Below are positions 22,312 to 33,160 of a stretch of 64,000 bases of DNA, piece after piece (the stretch's first letter is position 1; the number at the start of each line of letters is the position of its first letter). A program made the position numbers and the translations under genes. Where the stretch lies: assembly GCF_910592395.1 (NCBI RefSeq), contig NC_088308.1, positions 15,269,501 through 15,333,500 of the forward strand. The letters run 5' to 3'. The notes beneath the pieces are model-generated. The model was not told the origin of the DNA. It did no database searches and saw only the letters and a program-made list of their open reading frames with translations. The DNA comes from Lineus longissimus (taxonomy: Eukaryota > Nemertea > Pilidiophora > Heteronemertea > Lineidae).

Positions 22312-23042
22312 CTGATCATGTGAACGTTCCTATTGAAACCATGAGGATTACGCACTTCTGTTTGACTGCAGTAGCTTTAAGGATTTTAAGAGCGCCGCAA
22401 CTAGTGTTTCAGTGGAATCTTGAGGATTACTCACTTCTGTTTGACTGCAGTAGCTTAGGATTTTAAGAGCGCAACTATTGTTTTTGTTTAAGAAAGACAG
22501 GGCACAGTGGGGCGTTGTCAATTTGAACCATTTTCTATTCAACATGTTTATGTACAAGACAGGGATAGCCATGGATGTTTTAAGATTTATGGAAGACGAG
22601 AATGTTAGTGGAGCATTGACGATTAACCGCTTTCTACTTGGTTAGAATGCCTCAAGGATTTTAAGAGTTGTTTCTTGAAAGTCAAGATGCTAGATATTGC
22701 TAAATGCTGACTGTATAACTTCAAGGTTTATGCACATAAATGTACAGTATAACTAGACGTTTCAGAGTGCATCTAAATGTACCTCGGCTAATTCATGCTG
22801 CTGAAGCCTATTGTTATTGAGTGCGATTTAACTCAAGAGTTAATTTATGCTGCATTAAGGCAGTCATGTAACAATCAAAGGTGAAATGACATGTCTCTTA
22901 CAAATTGTTTTAATGTACATGTATCTGGTCTGTAAGACTTAGAACATTTATAGATGAACTTATACTTTTATTTCAAATCTTATTTCTAATTATTTAGCTT
23001 TGTAATCCAATTGCACTCTGTTATTGGTTTACAGACAATGGG
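22312..23042. repeat. Non-coding tail with a 79-bp tandem duplication
   Basis: Downstream of the pogo-like frame. A unit TGAGGATTAC.CACTTCTGTT...GCAGTAGCTT..AGGATTTTAAGAGCG occurs at 22,342-22,420 and again from 22,421 to about 22,490; AAGGATTTTAAGAG recurs near 22,655. The rest is AT-rich with no feature. Confidence 0.6.
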
Positions 23043-23154
23043 TGATATGAATAAAGACTAGCAAATGCTTTTACTCCGGTTTTGTACAAGAAGGCCTAGT
23101 GTAAATGTACATGGAGATTTAGATAAAAGCATTTGCTAGTCTTTATTCATATCA
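23043..23154. mobile_element. 112-bp palindromic MITE
   Basis: 31-bp perfect inverted repeats begin TGATATGAATAAAG (23,043-23,073) and end with the complement at 23,124-23,154, leaving a 50-bp centre. A second, more diverged copy in the opposite orientation lies at 35,101-35,212 and shares the centre (CTCCATGTACATTTACACTAGG on that strand). No clear target duplication. Confidence 0.75.
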
Positions 23155-24482
23155 TCCAATGTCTAGGGTGTTAAAAACTTTACTTTTATCGCATAAAGTA
23201 TGATACAGGTAACTGTGAAGAAAAGAAACTAGCACCAGAAGAAGTGTGAACTAGGAGCTGAAGCATTTGTGTTGGTAATGCCCATGAGCACCCACCTCGG
23301 ATGGAGCAATCCCTCCACTCAACCACCCAGTAACATAGGCTATCATTTTGCTTGGGAGGTACATGGTGTACAACCTTTACCAACAGGAAATTCAGCTCAT
23401 AGTTGTAAAGTTCCATTCATTTGCATCTTATCAGTTCTTACACAAGATCAAAGTTTGAGGAGACCCCTTACAGTCACTTGATGAGACTGAGACATGCGTA
23501 GCCGGCAATGGATCTTTCCCTAGCCTTCCCCTTGGTGCAATGGATCACTCTAAGTCTGTTCAGAGGGGTGTAGTTAGAGGGGGTGGGGATGGCTAATCCC
23601 CCTCCAAAAAAACTAACTAATACACTCCCTGTTTATGGATGTGCAGCCCTTAAGATGTGGAAGCTAGTGGAGGTGGAACCTAGTGGAAGTCGCAGCGGAT
23701 GTGGATTTACACACTCACTCAGCAGCTAAGCACTTGTTCTAGGAGAAAGGGACTCTAACAGGAATGTGGCCGGAGAAAGTTACTGGCGAGTCCCTTAAGT
23801 CATCATGACCACGAAGTAAACTTTCAGGGTGCAGTGAAATGTTTGCCTAGGTTTTATTGTCCCTATATGTCTCTGACAACATCAGAGAATTAAAATCCAC
23901 TTGACTACCACGATTCATCAACATTGTGGTCACGGTTGTACTGTAATGCATTAGGCCTATTACGTCCAACGATCTAAGACAACTCATTACCGATCACAAA
24001 AGTGTTTACCAGTACGGGCAGCGCTATTCAAAGACAGCAGCTCCCCTTTGTATTCTGCAATTTGGACAATATGACAGCGCGTGAATGAAAAAAGCCTGAT
24101 CAGATTTAGACTGGGCCAGTTGACATGTAGGGTTCAAGACTGTGACCAAGTGATCGCAGCACTTCATTGCTGCTGCCTATTGGTCAAAGGCTTTGTTCAG
24201 CCCCTTCATGTTTGTAAAACTTGTGTTCATCAAAGTCAGTATTTTCAAGAATCAACCATGCTTCCAGTCAGAGTAGTCCTAGCTACACTAAACAATGATA
24301 TATATATTAAGCATAGTACATATACTGGTAATTAATCTCTACCTGGGATGACACAGACTGCATTGTTTAGAATTAGGCTTGTTTATACACATCTGGTTAT
24401 TTAATAATCACACAGAGCAGCAGTGACCCATATCCTCAACCCAAAGGAGGTGTTACGCCCTCCTGCCCTCTGTTGGATAAAG
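23155..24482. other. Intronic DNA, no gene
   Basis: Nothing convincing apart from the dispersed repeat at 24,210-24,302 (partner at 16,135-16,232) and a local inverted repeat around 23,578-23,610 (GAGGGGGTGGGGAT / ATCCCCCTCC). Confidence 0.45.
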
Positions 24483-24637
24483 CAGGGTGTACACTAGTAA
24501 AATACTCGCAACATTTTACCAACATTTTTACAACAATTTAGCAACAACCCTTCAAGGCCCTGTGTTCACTAGCAAGAAAATAGCAACAAATTAGCAACAT
24601 TACAACATGGTGGTAAATTGTTGCAAACTTTTTAGTT
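24483..24637 (+). mobile_element. Harbinger-like element, left terminal region (inferred)
   Basis: Starts near AGGGTGTACACTAGTAAAA and contains many CAACATTTT-type motifs. BEL3 follows. The segment beyond BEL3 (31,935-32,470) carries a PIF/Harbinger-like transposase N-terminus and then the same CAACATTTTT motif in an end that resembles this one inverted (GTGT.CA..G.AAAA). The terminal repeat match is imperfect, so the outer limits are approximate. Confidence 0.5.
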
Positions 24638-24642
24638 GGAAC

Positions 24643-25146
24643 TGTTCCAATCCGTTCCAAATACGGGCGACTCATTCAGAAGCCGCGACGATTCGTCCAT
24701 GATCAATACACCGCGCGGCGGTATGTCCGAAACTAAGTACGCATGCGCACTTGCTATGAGTATTATGACGTCATCTACGGACATTATATGTGACGTCATC
24801 CGTGACGCGAAGTTTGTGTTTATTGTTGGCCGCGGATTGCGCGTTTCTTTATTGTTTAGACATTACGATGTTTTGACGTCGCAACAAGAAAACTCACTTG
24901 AACAACATGGCGAATGTTTAACGCAAGAACATCCTGCGCCGCCTAACCGCATTATACCGCATTTTTTCCGCTTAATTATAAAGCTAGCACGCGAGGCCTT
25001 TACGTGAGTAATGTGTAATGTGTAATGTGTAATGTGTAATGTGTATATAATGTCAATTAAATGATTTGTGAATTGTATTCTTTTTTTTACTATATCCGCC
25101 ACGTATAGTTGTTTTTTTTGTCCTCCGCCAGCTACGGGCTGCGACA
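24643..25146 (+). repeat. BEL3 5' LTR
   Basis: TGTTCCAATCC...GGGCTGCGACA. Two palindromic CRE-type sites TGACGTCA (24,766-24,773 and 24,791-24,798), TATAAA at 24,977-24,982, and a (TAATGTG)n array followed by TATATAA at 25,044-25,050. Expression from the LTR through CREB/ATF-type factors is an inference from these motifs. Confidence 0.95.
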
Positions 25147-25162
25147 TGGTCTCTCCGACCGG
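25147..25162 (+). promoter_or_regulatory. BEL3 primer-binding site
   Basis: TGGTCTCTCCGACCGG starts directly at the LTR boundary and begins TGG. The tRNA partner is not identified. Confidence 0.6.
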
Positions 25163-25913
25163 ATACATATTGGTATCGGTATAGTTTGGTAAATTGATTG
25201 AAAAGTGGCTAATTGCGAGCCTCTTGGACTAGTGGCAGATATAGATGATTTGAATAGATTGTAAAAGATTCATGTTCAAAGAAACTTGGTCACCTTACGT
25301 TGTCATTGTCGTCAGGATTGTTGTCACAAATAGGGTGTGTAAATGAAGACCAAAAATTACAGCATTTATTTGTTAAAACAAGTACATATTAAAGAGTTGT
25401 ACGAACTATAGTCAGACCATGCGTACAGTGTAAATGGTACCTGTATGTCCATGCGTAAAGTGAGCTGAAATTGAATTGTGATTGGATACTAATTAATTGT
25501 AGTAGGCCTGGATGTTCATGTTGATTCAGTAATATTACCACTGCATTTTATAGAGTAAGATATAGGGTCATAATAGTAGTCAATTGGACTTTTATTTATG
25601 AAGAAGCTATATTTTGAGAGCATGCAGTGAACGTCAAGTTTTTATAATTGTTGATACATGTGCGGTATTGTGTTATAATTCTCGAAATAGTGAACTACCG
25701 TCATTCCTTCAAAAGAGACTTGTGTGCCTATATTTGAATATATATGGGATTGACTGAGTGACATTTAATGAATTGCCGTTGAATAACATTGAGTCAAGTT
25801 ATTTGCAGGAAGTGACATTTATTAAGTGAAAGGAGACTCATCTGATGCTAAATCTTCATTTGATTTGAGAACAGACAGTTTTAGTATACTAGAATCTGAG
25901 TAAAACACATAGC

Positions 25914-28900
25914 ATGGGTGAAGCCGACGATCGTGAAAGTCAGAGTGGATCAGCGCCACCTGCTTCTCTGATGAGGAGACACGAGAGGATATTTCGTCTT
26001 GATTTTGAGCAAATCAAAGAGGATGTCCTGAAGCTCACATTGGGAACAGGAAACGTCGTAGTTGTAGAATCTAGACTGCAGGAATTACGACAACTCAAGA
26101 AAGAATACTTCAAGGTCAGAAGTGACATTTTAGATATCTTGTCAGAAGAAGAGGTAGAGGATGAGTGTCAGAACATAAGCATGTTTCACTGGGAATTTAG
26201 GCGTGTTGATGATAAAGCGACGAGCTATATAAAAGAAGTTGAAGCAGAAGTTTCACGGTCAAGTTCCTCATCCGATCAGAGTGTACACCACTTAACAAGC
26301 AGAAGCAGGAATGCAGGGGCAATAAAGCTGCCAAAATTGGATTTGCCTACGTTTAATGGAGATATACTGCAGTTTACAGCGTTTTGGGACTTGTTCACTT
26401 GTGCAGTGCATGCAAATGAGGGATTATCTGGTGTACAGAAGTTTGCTTATTTGAGATCATCCTTGAAAGGAGCTGCTTTAAAATCTATAGAGGGATTTGA
26501 AGTGACAGAAGTCAACTATCAACATGCAGTAAAGGTACTCTGTCAAAGATTTGGTCGCAAACGTCAGATCGTCTCATCACTGGTGAAGTCTATTGTCACA
26601 GCAACCTGTAAGGATTCTGAGAAAGCTACGTCACTGCGCGAACTCCACGACTTGCTACAGAATAGGGTGCGTGCCTTGGAAGCCATGGGATTTGACTCAA
26701 CAGATGAAAACGTTCGAATGCTGGTAATTCCGCTGCTTGAAATGAAGATGAGTCCAGAGCTTACAGAGAAATGGGAGTTACACACAGCAGATATTGATGA
26801 TGATGATATCACAGTCAATTCAATCTTCCAGTTCCTACATAACCAGGTTTTGTCTAAGGAAGCAAGGGAGAGGACTTCAGGAGCATCAGCTGGGAACAAG
26901 CCAGTTGATAAACAGCATGGACCAGGGAAACAGTCGAGGTATAACCAGGGTTATCATACGGGTAACAAGAGCAAAGAATTCACAGCATCAGCACTTCTTG
27001 GCGGCACAAGGAGCATCAGTTGCGGGTTTTGCACTAGAAGCGGACATGAGGCTTGGGACTGTAAAGAAGCCAAGAACAAGAGAGTCAACGAACGTTGGGA
27101 TTTAGCAAAGCGGAACAAGCTTTGTTACAACTGCCTGAGAGTAATGAATTTCAACCATTCAGTTAAATCCTGCAATTCGCCGACTTGCCCCATTGACGGA
27201 TGTGGAAGAAAACATCATCGTCTACTTCACAATAAATCTCAGGAAAGCGACAAGAAGAACGTGACCATCAGTGGATTTGTTGCGACAGGTCCATCCAAAA
27301 CTACTGAGGTGTTGTTACAGACTGCACAGACAACTGTGATTACCGAGGATGGATCAAGAGTTCCAGTCCGAGTGTTGCTAGACCCTGGTAGCCAAAGATC
27401 ATATGTTAGAAAACGGATTGTCGACTCTTTGGGGATTACTGGTCCAAATGAACTCTTGAGCATTGCAACCCTAGGAGGACAGACTAGTAAAACGAAAAGT
27501 ATGCCGAAAATCAAGCTGTCAATTGCAGATGTTCAAGTTGAAGTCCTGGCCATCGAAGAGATTTGTGCAAAACTGGACTTGGTTGATGTGAGAGTTGAGA
27601 GATATCAACACCTGAGAGGACTTGCATTTGCAGAATCATATCTGCTCGATGGAGAAATTGATGTCTTGATTGGAGCCGACTATTACTACCTACTGGTAGA
27701 CGGAACTGTTAGGAAGGGACCCCCAGGAACACCTACTGCAGTTAAAACCAGCCTTGGATGGGTACTTTGTGGTCCCGCTGGTTCCCAGGAGAAAGCGCCA
27801 GTTACTACGTCCATGTTTGTCGCCACCAAAACGGAGAATGTCGCATTCGAGCTTCAACAGTTTTGGGAGTTGGAATCTATTGGTATTGTGAATGACCAAT
27901 GCGCGAAAATGTCTGTTGAAGATAGGGATGCTATAAAGACGTTTAAGGACTGCCTGTCTTTTGATGGAGAACGTTATACGGTTGGGATACCGTGGAAAGA
28001 GAATTGTCCACAATTGAAGGATAATTACAGCCAGGCGCTGCGGAGATTGGAGTTAGTCGAAAGAAGATTAAAAGTTGGCAATCAAAGCAGTTTGAACTAC
28101 AAGGAAGCGATAGAGCAGTATGAAAACATTGGTTTTTCGGAAAAGGTCAAGAGTGACGCTGATCCGGCCAAGACTGTCTACTACCTTCCTCATCATGCAG
28201 TAGTAAGAGAGGATAAAACTACAACCAAGACAAGAATCGTATTCGATGCATCGGCACGTGATAAGCATGGCGTGTCATTGAACGATTGCCTACACCAAGG
28301 TCCCGCCTTACAGCCAAACCTTGTCGCCGTATTGCTGCGATTTCGTATGAACAACATCGCATTGATGGCAGACGTGAAGAAGATGTTTCTTCAAATCAAG
28401 ATTAGAGAGGAGGATCGTGACGTGCATCGATACCTATGGAGAGATGGGAACTCAGACCGGCCTCCAGAGATCTACAGAATGAACCGAGTCACATTTGGGG
28501 TAAATGCGAGTCCATTTCTTGCCATAGCGACCGTGAAGCATCACACTCGAAGGCTTGAGAAGGTTTACCCGCAAGCGGCAAGAGAGATCCAAGACAATAT
28601 GTATGTTGACGACTGCCTGTCGGGAGCAGCTGGAGTCCCACAAGCTTTAGACCTGAAGACAGATCTAAAGGATTTGATGAGAGATGGTGGTTTTGATTTG
28701 ACCAAGTGGGCTAGTAACTCCAAAGAAGTTATGGAACAAATAGAACCTCAGGATAGAGCTCCATCCGCTGTGATTGACATGAGCACGGGTGAGTCACTAA
28801 AGACACTAGGAATTGCATGGAATACGTCAGATGACACCTTCCGCTTCCCAACGGTGAAGAATTTGATTGACTTGGAGGATCCTGAAACAAAACGGAGTCT

Positions 28901-29654
28901 CTTAAGTATCGCATCAAAAATATTTGATCCCATGGGAATGCTATCACCTTATGTCATCAGAGCAAAGTTGCTTTTCCAAGAGTTATGGCAGAAGGGTTTA
29001 GGCTGGGATGATACATTGGATGAGACAACAGCACAGAAATGGCGCATATGGAAAGGAGAGCTGAAGGAGTTGGATCAATTGGAGATTCCCCGATGTTTAC
29101 CCCTGGGACTAGGAGAAATCTCAAGCATTGAACTTCATGGATTTGGAGACGCATCAGAGAAGGCGTACGGAGCAGCGGTATACATCAGAGTGGTAGACCA
29201 GAATGGGTACACCGCAACAAGATTGGTGATGTCAAAGTCAAAAGTAGCGCCAGTGAAAAAAGTGTCACTACCTAGACTTGAACTTCTAGCAGCTGTAGTA
29301 AATACAAGATTAGTTAAGTTCGTCAAGGAGTCACTATCAAGAAACATAGACAGAGTTACAATGTGGACAGACAGTACAGTAACACTTGCTTGGATACGCA
29401 AGCCTAGTCATGTCTGGAAGACGTTTGTAGCTAATAGAGTGGAGGAAATCCAAACGACTTGGGAACCTGAGTTATGGAGACACTGTCCAGGAGAAGATAA
29501 TCCTAGCGATTTGCTGACTCGTGGATTGCCAGCAGAAGACTTAGTCAATCGTGAGGAATGGTGGAGTGGACCTCAGTGGTTACCATTGTCGACAGATATG
29601 TGGCCCAAGGGAAAGTTGTCAGATGAGTCGAGTGAAGATCTAGAGGAGAAATAG
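25914..29654 (+). CDS. BEL3 Gag-protease-RT-RNase H
   Basis: An open frame of 1,246 codons. Gag with N-terminal helical region (about 1-120) and BEL Gag core (about 140-330), three Cys/His knuckles (CGFC..H..C, CYNC..., CPIDGCGRKHH, about 370-440), and protease with the catalytic Asp at residue 490 in LLDPGSQ (Pro where Ser/Thr is usual). The linker with FWELE and GIPWK follows (about 650-700), then RT (about 760-960) with YVDD at 897-900, and RNase H with FGDAS (Asp 1079), LPRLELLAA and WTDS. It ends at TAG 29,652-29,654; the same frame then continues into integrase, so this is a nonsense mutation or readthrough site, not the natural end. The internal region between PBS and 25,914 (about 750 bp) is non-coding leader. 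Confidence 0.92.
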   Translation: MGEADDRESQSGSAPPASLMRRHERIFRLDFEQIKEDVLKLTLGTGNVVVVESRLQELRQLKKEYFKVRSDILDILSEEEVEDECQNISMFHWEFRRVDDKATSYIKEVEAEVSRSSSSSDQSVHHLTSRSRNAGAIKLPKLDLPTFNGDILQFTAFWDLFTCAVHANEGLSGVQKFAYLRSSLKGAALKSIEGFEVTEVNYQHAVKVLCQRFGRKRQIVSSLVKSIVTATCKDSEKATSLRELHDLLQNRVRALEAMGFDSTDENVRMLVIPLLEMKMSPELTEKWELHTADIDDDDITVNSIFQFLHNQVLSKEARERTSGASAGNKPVDKQHGPGKQSRYNQGYHTGNKSKEFTASALLGGTRSISCGFCTRSGHEAWDCKEAKNKRVNERWDLAKRNKLCYNCLRVMNFNHSVKSCNSPTCPIDGCGRKHHRLLHNKSQESDKKNVTISGFVATGPSKTTEVLLQTAQTTVITEDGSRVPVRVLLDPGSQRSYVRKRIVDSLGITGPNELLSIATLGGQTSKTKSMPKIKLSIADVQVEVLAIEEICAKLDLVDVRVERYQHLRGLAFAESYLLDGEIDVLIGADYYYLLVDGTVRKGPPGTPTAVKTSLGWVLCGPAGSQEKAPVTTSMFVATKTENVAFELQQFWELESIGIVNDQCAKMSVEDRDAIKTFKDCLSFDGERYTVGIPWKENCPQLKDNYSQALRRLELVERRLKVGNQSSLNYKEAIEQYENIGFSEKVKSDADPAKTVYYLPHHAVVREDKTTTKTRIVFDASARDKHGVSLNDCLHQGPALQPNLVAVLLRFRMNNIALMADVKKMFLQIKIREEDRDVHRYLWRDGNSDRPPEIYRMNRVTFGVNASPFLAIATVKHHTRRLEKVYPQAAREIQDNMYVDDCLSGAAGVPQALDLKTDLKDLMRDGGFDLTKWASNSKEVMEQIEPQDRAPSAVIDMSTGESLKTLGIAWNTSDDTFRFPTVKNLIDLEDPETKRSLLSIASKIFDPMGMLSPYVIRAKLLFQELWQKGLGWDDTLDETTAQKWRIWKGELKELDQLEIPRCLPLGLGEISSIELHGFGDASEKAYGAAVYIRVVDQNGYTATRLVMSKSKVAPVKKVSLPRLELLAAVVNTRLVKFVKESLSRNIDRVTMWTDSTVTLAWIRKPSHVWKTFVANRVEEIQTTWEPELWRHCPGEDNPSDLLTRGLPAEDLVNREEWWSGPQWLPLSTDMWPKGKLSDESSEDLEEK

Positions 29655-31396
29655 ACAACAACGAGGTCCAATGTGGCCATCGTTGAGGAGCCTCCCAAGG
29701 ATGCGCCAATAGATGCTAGCAGATATGGTTCATGGAACAAGCTTACCCGAGTGACAGCGAGAGTCTTTTGGGTCATACAAAAGTGGAGGGGGAGAATCCA
29801 GGATGATGAAAATACAGCTGGAAAGATACCAACACTCAACGTTGAAGATATCAGAAAGGCAGAGTTCTACTGGTATCGCCACATTCAGAGGAGCACATAT
29901 AAAGACAAAATCCAGACATTGGAGAACAGAGGTGTTCTTAGGAAGAGTCGCATCCTTAAATTGGATCCCAAATTTGACGAAGTCAACAAAGTGCTCAGAG
30001 TAGGCGGCAGGTTACAGAACTCGGAGTTGAAAGAGGAGACCAAGCACCAAGTGATACTTCCGCACAACCATCCAATCGTGGACAAAATAGTCATGGACAT
30101 GCATGAGGAGTGCATGCATGCAAGATCTGAAACAGTTGTAACCAACATGAGAAGCAAGATTTGGGTAACTCAGGTCAGGAGGGATGTCAAGAGGATTCTA
30201 AACAGAAGATGGCGCCGCTTCCTTCAGATAGAGTGTCTTTTTCGCCTGCCTTCTCCGTGGTTGGTGTAGATTTTGCTGGGCCGTTGTACGTACTCGAGGT
30301 ACGTGGAAAAGACAAGCCGGAGAAGGTGTATATTTGCCTCTTCACCTGTGCGACGTCGAGGATGGTACATCTAGAGTTGACTCATCGACTAACAACAGAC
30401 GAGTTTCTTCAGGCATTTAGGAGAATGGTTAACCGCCGAGGGATCTGCAACACAATGTGGTCTGATAATGCGCGAACATTCAAGTCTGCAGGATCTTTCA
30501 TCAAAAAGGTCTTCGTTAGGGCAAATAGCATCAAAGAAACAGAGTTGGATACAGATGCTTTGACTACGCAGTTAGCTGCCAAGGGGATAGAATGGAAATT
30601 TATCGTTGAGCGAGCTCCATGGCGAGGTGGCTGGTGGGAGCGGTTAGTTCGGTCAGTCAAGGAGTCATTGAGGAGAGTGTTAGGGAAGGCACTTCTTAGA
30701 TACACTGAGCTGTACACAGTCTTGACAGATGTTGAAGCTGCGATCAACTCTCGACCGTTGACAACCATAAGTGATGATAGTAGAGATCTGGAACCTCTAA
30801 CGCCAGCTCATCTTGCATTGGGAAGGCCGCTAATGGGAATACCAGATGTAGCAGAAGAAACATGGGAGGCAGCTGATACAATTGTGACGCAGCGCTACTT
30901 GTAAAGACAGAAGTTAGCCAATCACTTCTGGAAGAGATGGCAAAACGAATATCTACCAAGTCTTACAGTGAGGAAAAAGTGGGAAACTGAGAAGCCACCG
31001 GTAGAAGTTGGAAGTATCGTGCTGATATCTGAGGATCGTACACCTAGAGGAAGTTGGCTGCTAGGACGGGTGGATGAAGTCTATATGGGAAAGGATGGAA
31101 TCTGCAGGACCGTCGCAGTAAGGACGAAGAAGGGCGTACTAAAGAGACCGATTCAACGATTACACCACTTAGAGGCGGTGGCGGGTGGCAAAGCTGATCT
31201 TAGCAGCGAAACTGGCTCCAGTTCCACTCCAAACCCATGCTATGTTAGTGATCTCAGATCTAGCGTTGAAAATGAGAAAAATGCTCCTGATGAAAGTACT
31301 GGTCGAGATAGCGAAGATACATGTACAGACGATAGCGAGAATATGGACAATGTCATTATGCGCAATCCCCGGTGGGGAGGACTTTGCGAACAATAG
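29655..31396 (+). pseudogene. BEL3 integrase and C-terminal domain, frameshifted
   Basis: The frame of the upstream ORF continues to about 30,200 and covers the integrase zinc-binding half with its histidines (HNHPIV, about 30,066). A deletion near 30,200 removes the expected CxxC pair and shifts the frame. The core continues in the other frame with VDFAGP (about 30,265), SDNART (about 30,462) and the Glu block GGWWERL (about 30,628), so the DDE residues are present. A TAA at 30,902-30,904 interrupts this frame; after it comes a DUF5641-like domain (FWKRW, PRGSWLLGR, GKDG, KRPIQRLHHLE) and a Ser/Asp-rich tail to 31,396. Confidence 0.85.
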
Positions 31397-31419
31397 TGTT
31401 GGTCGAATGCGAGTAGACC

Positions 31420-31432
31420 AAGGTGGGGAGGA
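31420..31432 (+). promoter_or_regulatory. BEL3 polypurine tract
   Basis: AAGGTGGGGAGGA abuts the 3' LTR start at 31,433. Confidence 0.65.
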
Positions 31433-31929
31433 TGTTCCAATCCGTTCCAAATACGGGCGACTCATTCAGAAGCCGCGACGATTCGTCCATGATCAATACA
31501 CCGCGCGGCGGTATGTCCGAAACTAAGTACGCATGCGCACTTGCTATGAGTATTATGACGTCATCTACGCACATTATATGTGACGTCATCCGTGACGCGA
31601 AGTTTGTGTTTATTGTTGGCCGCGGATGGCGCGTTTCTTTATTGTTTAGACGTTACGACGTTTTGACGTCGCAACAAGAAAACTCACTTGAACAACATGG
31701 CGAATCTTTAACGCAAGAACATCCTGCGCCGCCTAACCGCATTATACCGCATTTTTTCCGCTTAATTATAAAGCTAGCACGCGAGGCCTTTACGTGAGTA
31801 ACGTGTAATGTGTAATGTGTAATGTGTATATAATGTCAATTAAATGATTTGTGAATTGTATTCTTTTTTTTACTATATCCGCCACGTATAGTTGTTTTTT
31901 TTGTCCTCCGCCGGCTACGGGCTGCGACA
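31433..31929 (+). repeat. BEL3 3' LTR
   Basis: 497 bp, same features as the 5' LTR: TGACGTCA at 31,556-31,563 and 31,581-31,588, and one fewer TAATGTG unit. Confidence 0.95.
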
Positions 31930-32510
31930 GGAACAAAGGGAAATAGGTATTTTGGAGGGAAAATAGATGATTCCAAGGAGAGAAGATGTGTTTTGAGTGC
32001 TTCTGCAGCAATTTTAGCTGTCATTGTTGAGAGGCGGAAGAGGCGGCGAAATAAACCAAAGATAATATGGACCAGGCCCTGGATCAAGATGAGGGTGGAT
32101 CATGGGGCATATCACTGCCTGTTAAAGGAGTTGTGGCTGACTGACAAGCCATCATACAAACACTTCCTGCAAATGGATGAAACTTCTTGAAAAGGTTTCA
32201 CCACCCATTACGAAGCAAGACACACACTTGAGAGTTGCTATACCAGCCTCTTGTTCAAGACACATGACCTCAGGTAGATCACATGACACAAATCCTATTT
32301 CTGATTGGCTGAAGAGTTTGCAACATTTTTACAACATGCAACAAAGAATTGCATTGCATTTAATTTGCAACAATTTTACAACAATTTTACAACATGTTGT
32401 AAGACGCGTTTTGCTCTGCACACTACGCAACATTTTTGCAACATTTTTGCAACATTCGTTGCAACTGGAAATGTTGTAAAAATGGAACAGCCTCCTTGCT
32501 ATTGTTTTGG
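31930..32510 (+). pseudogene. PIF/Harbinger-like transposase N-terminus and element end
   Basis: From about 31,990 the plus strand encodes ERRKRRR, WTRPWIK, HGAYHCLLKELWL and SYKHFLQMDE. After a frameshift near 32,180 it reads EKVSPPITKQDTHLRVAIP. This order (basic start, W.RPW, H.L..EL, Y..FL.MD, V.P.I...DT..R.AI) matches the N-terminus of Harbinger/HARBI1-type transposases. The DDE part is absent. From 32,318 the sequence is rich in GCAACATTTTT motifs and resembles the inverted left end at 24,483. BEL3 lies inside this element, 5' of the transposase start. Confidence 0.65.
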
Positions 32511-33160
32511 GTTTGGTAATTAGGCTCACGCTGAGTTGGGAACAATGGACGATCTTGAGGGAAGATAGAATAACACAACCGCTAAATTGGCCTGAGCCAA
32601 AATGGAGTGGACCTGAGCCCATGAACGTTGGGTCTGAGCTCTGTATATGCAGTGTGTCCCAGTACAAATTGTGGGGGAACCCCATGGACCTGATCGTAAA
32701 TAACGATACTAGCAGGTCAGAGTCAGAATGACTCAATGAGGAGCAAATGGCCACTGACTCACCAAGCTGAGCCAAGAATGTTGCATTCCAGAAGAAGCGC
32801 ATTAACTCAGCTATTTCATCAGTAAATCTAAGAGGGAGAGGAAAATAATTCACAAGAAAATATCCAAGCACGAAAAACCATGAGATTATCCAAATCATCA
32901 TCAAGGAAAATCGAAGATCACAGTGGGAATGATCACATAAATGAAGAAAACTAGAGTGCACAAGGCACAGGTAAACTTAACCGGAGTCCATACAGCAGAT
33001 TGGTCAGGTTCACAATAGTTAGCTATCATCTCCTATCTCATGGTATAACATTATGACCATGATTGACAGGTGAGAAAGAATTCTTGGTTTTTCCAGCAGT
33101 TGAACCCATAAACGGATGGTGGCCTTACCATTACTCAACCAATTCATTTTTGATACTAAC
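32511..33160. other. Intron sequence next to the CLCN7-like exon
   Basis: No feature recognised other than the 5' splice site of the host intron at its right edge (GTTAGT on the minus strand). Confidence 0.45.

Larger units (their letters stand above)
24643..31929 (+). mobile_element. BEL3: full-length BEL/Pao LTR retrotransposon
   Basis: 7,287 bp with LTRs of 504 and 497 bp and a perfect 5-bp target duplication GGAAC (24,638-24,642 and 31,930-31,934). By eye the LTRs differ by seven substitutions and one 7-bp unit of a TAATGTG repeat, about 1.4% divergence. It has a complete domain set, but two in-frame stops and one frame-breaking deletion make it defective. It is antisense to the CLCN7-like host gene. 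Confidence 0.95.
8770..33160 (-). other. 24.4-kb intron of the CLCN7-like gene
   Basis: The donor is GTTAGT at 33160 reading leftward and the acceptor CAG is at 8770-8772. The reading phase is kept (0/0) and the two flanking exon peptides are adjacent in the family. The intron contains H0 with nested LINEs, a pogo-like gene split by BEL2, several MITEs and BEL3 within a Harbinger-like element. BEL2 and BEL3 both lie antisense to the host gene. Confidence 0.75.

Noticed and set aside
16417-22755. CAGTA-type ends as TIRs of the pogo-like element
   Set aside because: Candidate CAGTAT at 16,418 and ACTGTATA near 22,705 do not extend into complementary sequence beyond a few bases.
23578-23612. 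Inverted repeat as a terminator
   Set aside because: GC-rich stem without a T-run; eukaryotic context makes a rho-independent terminator irrelevant.
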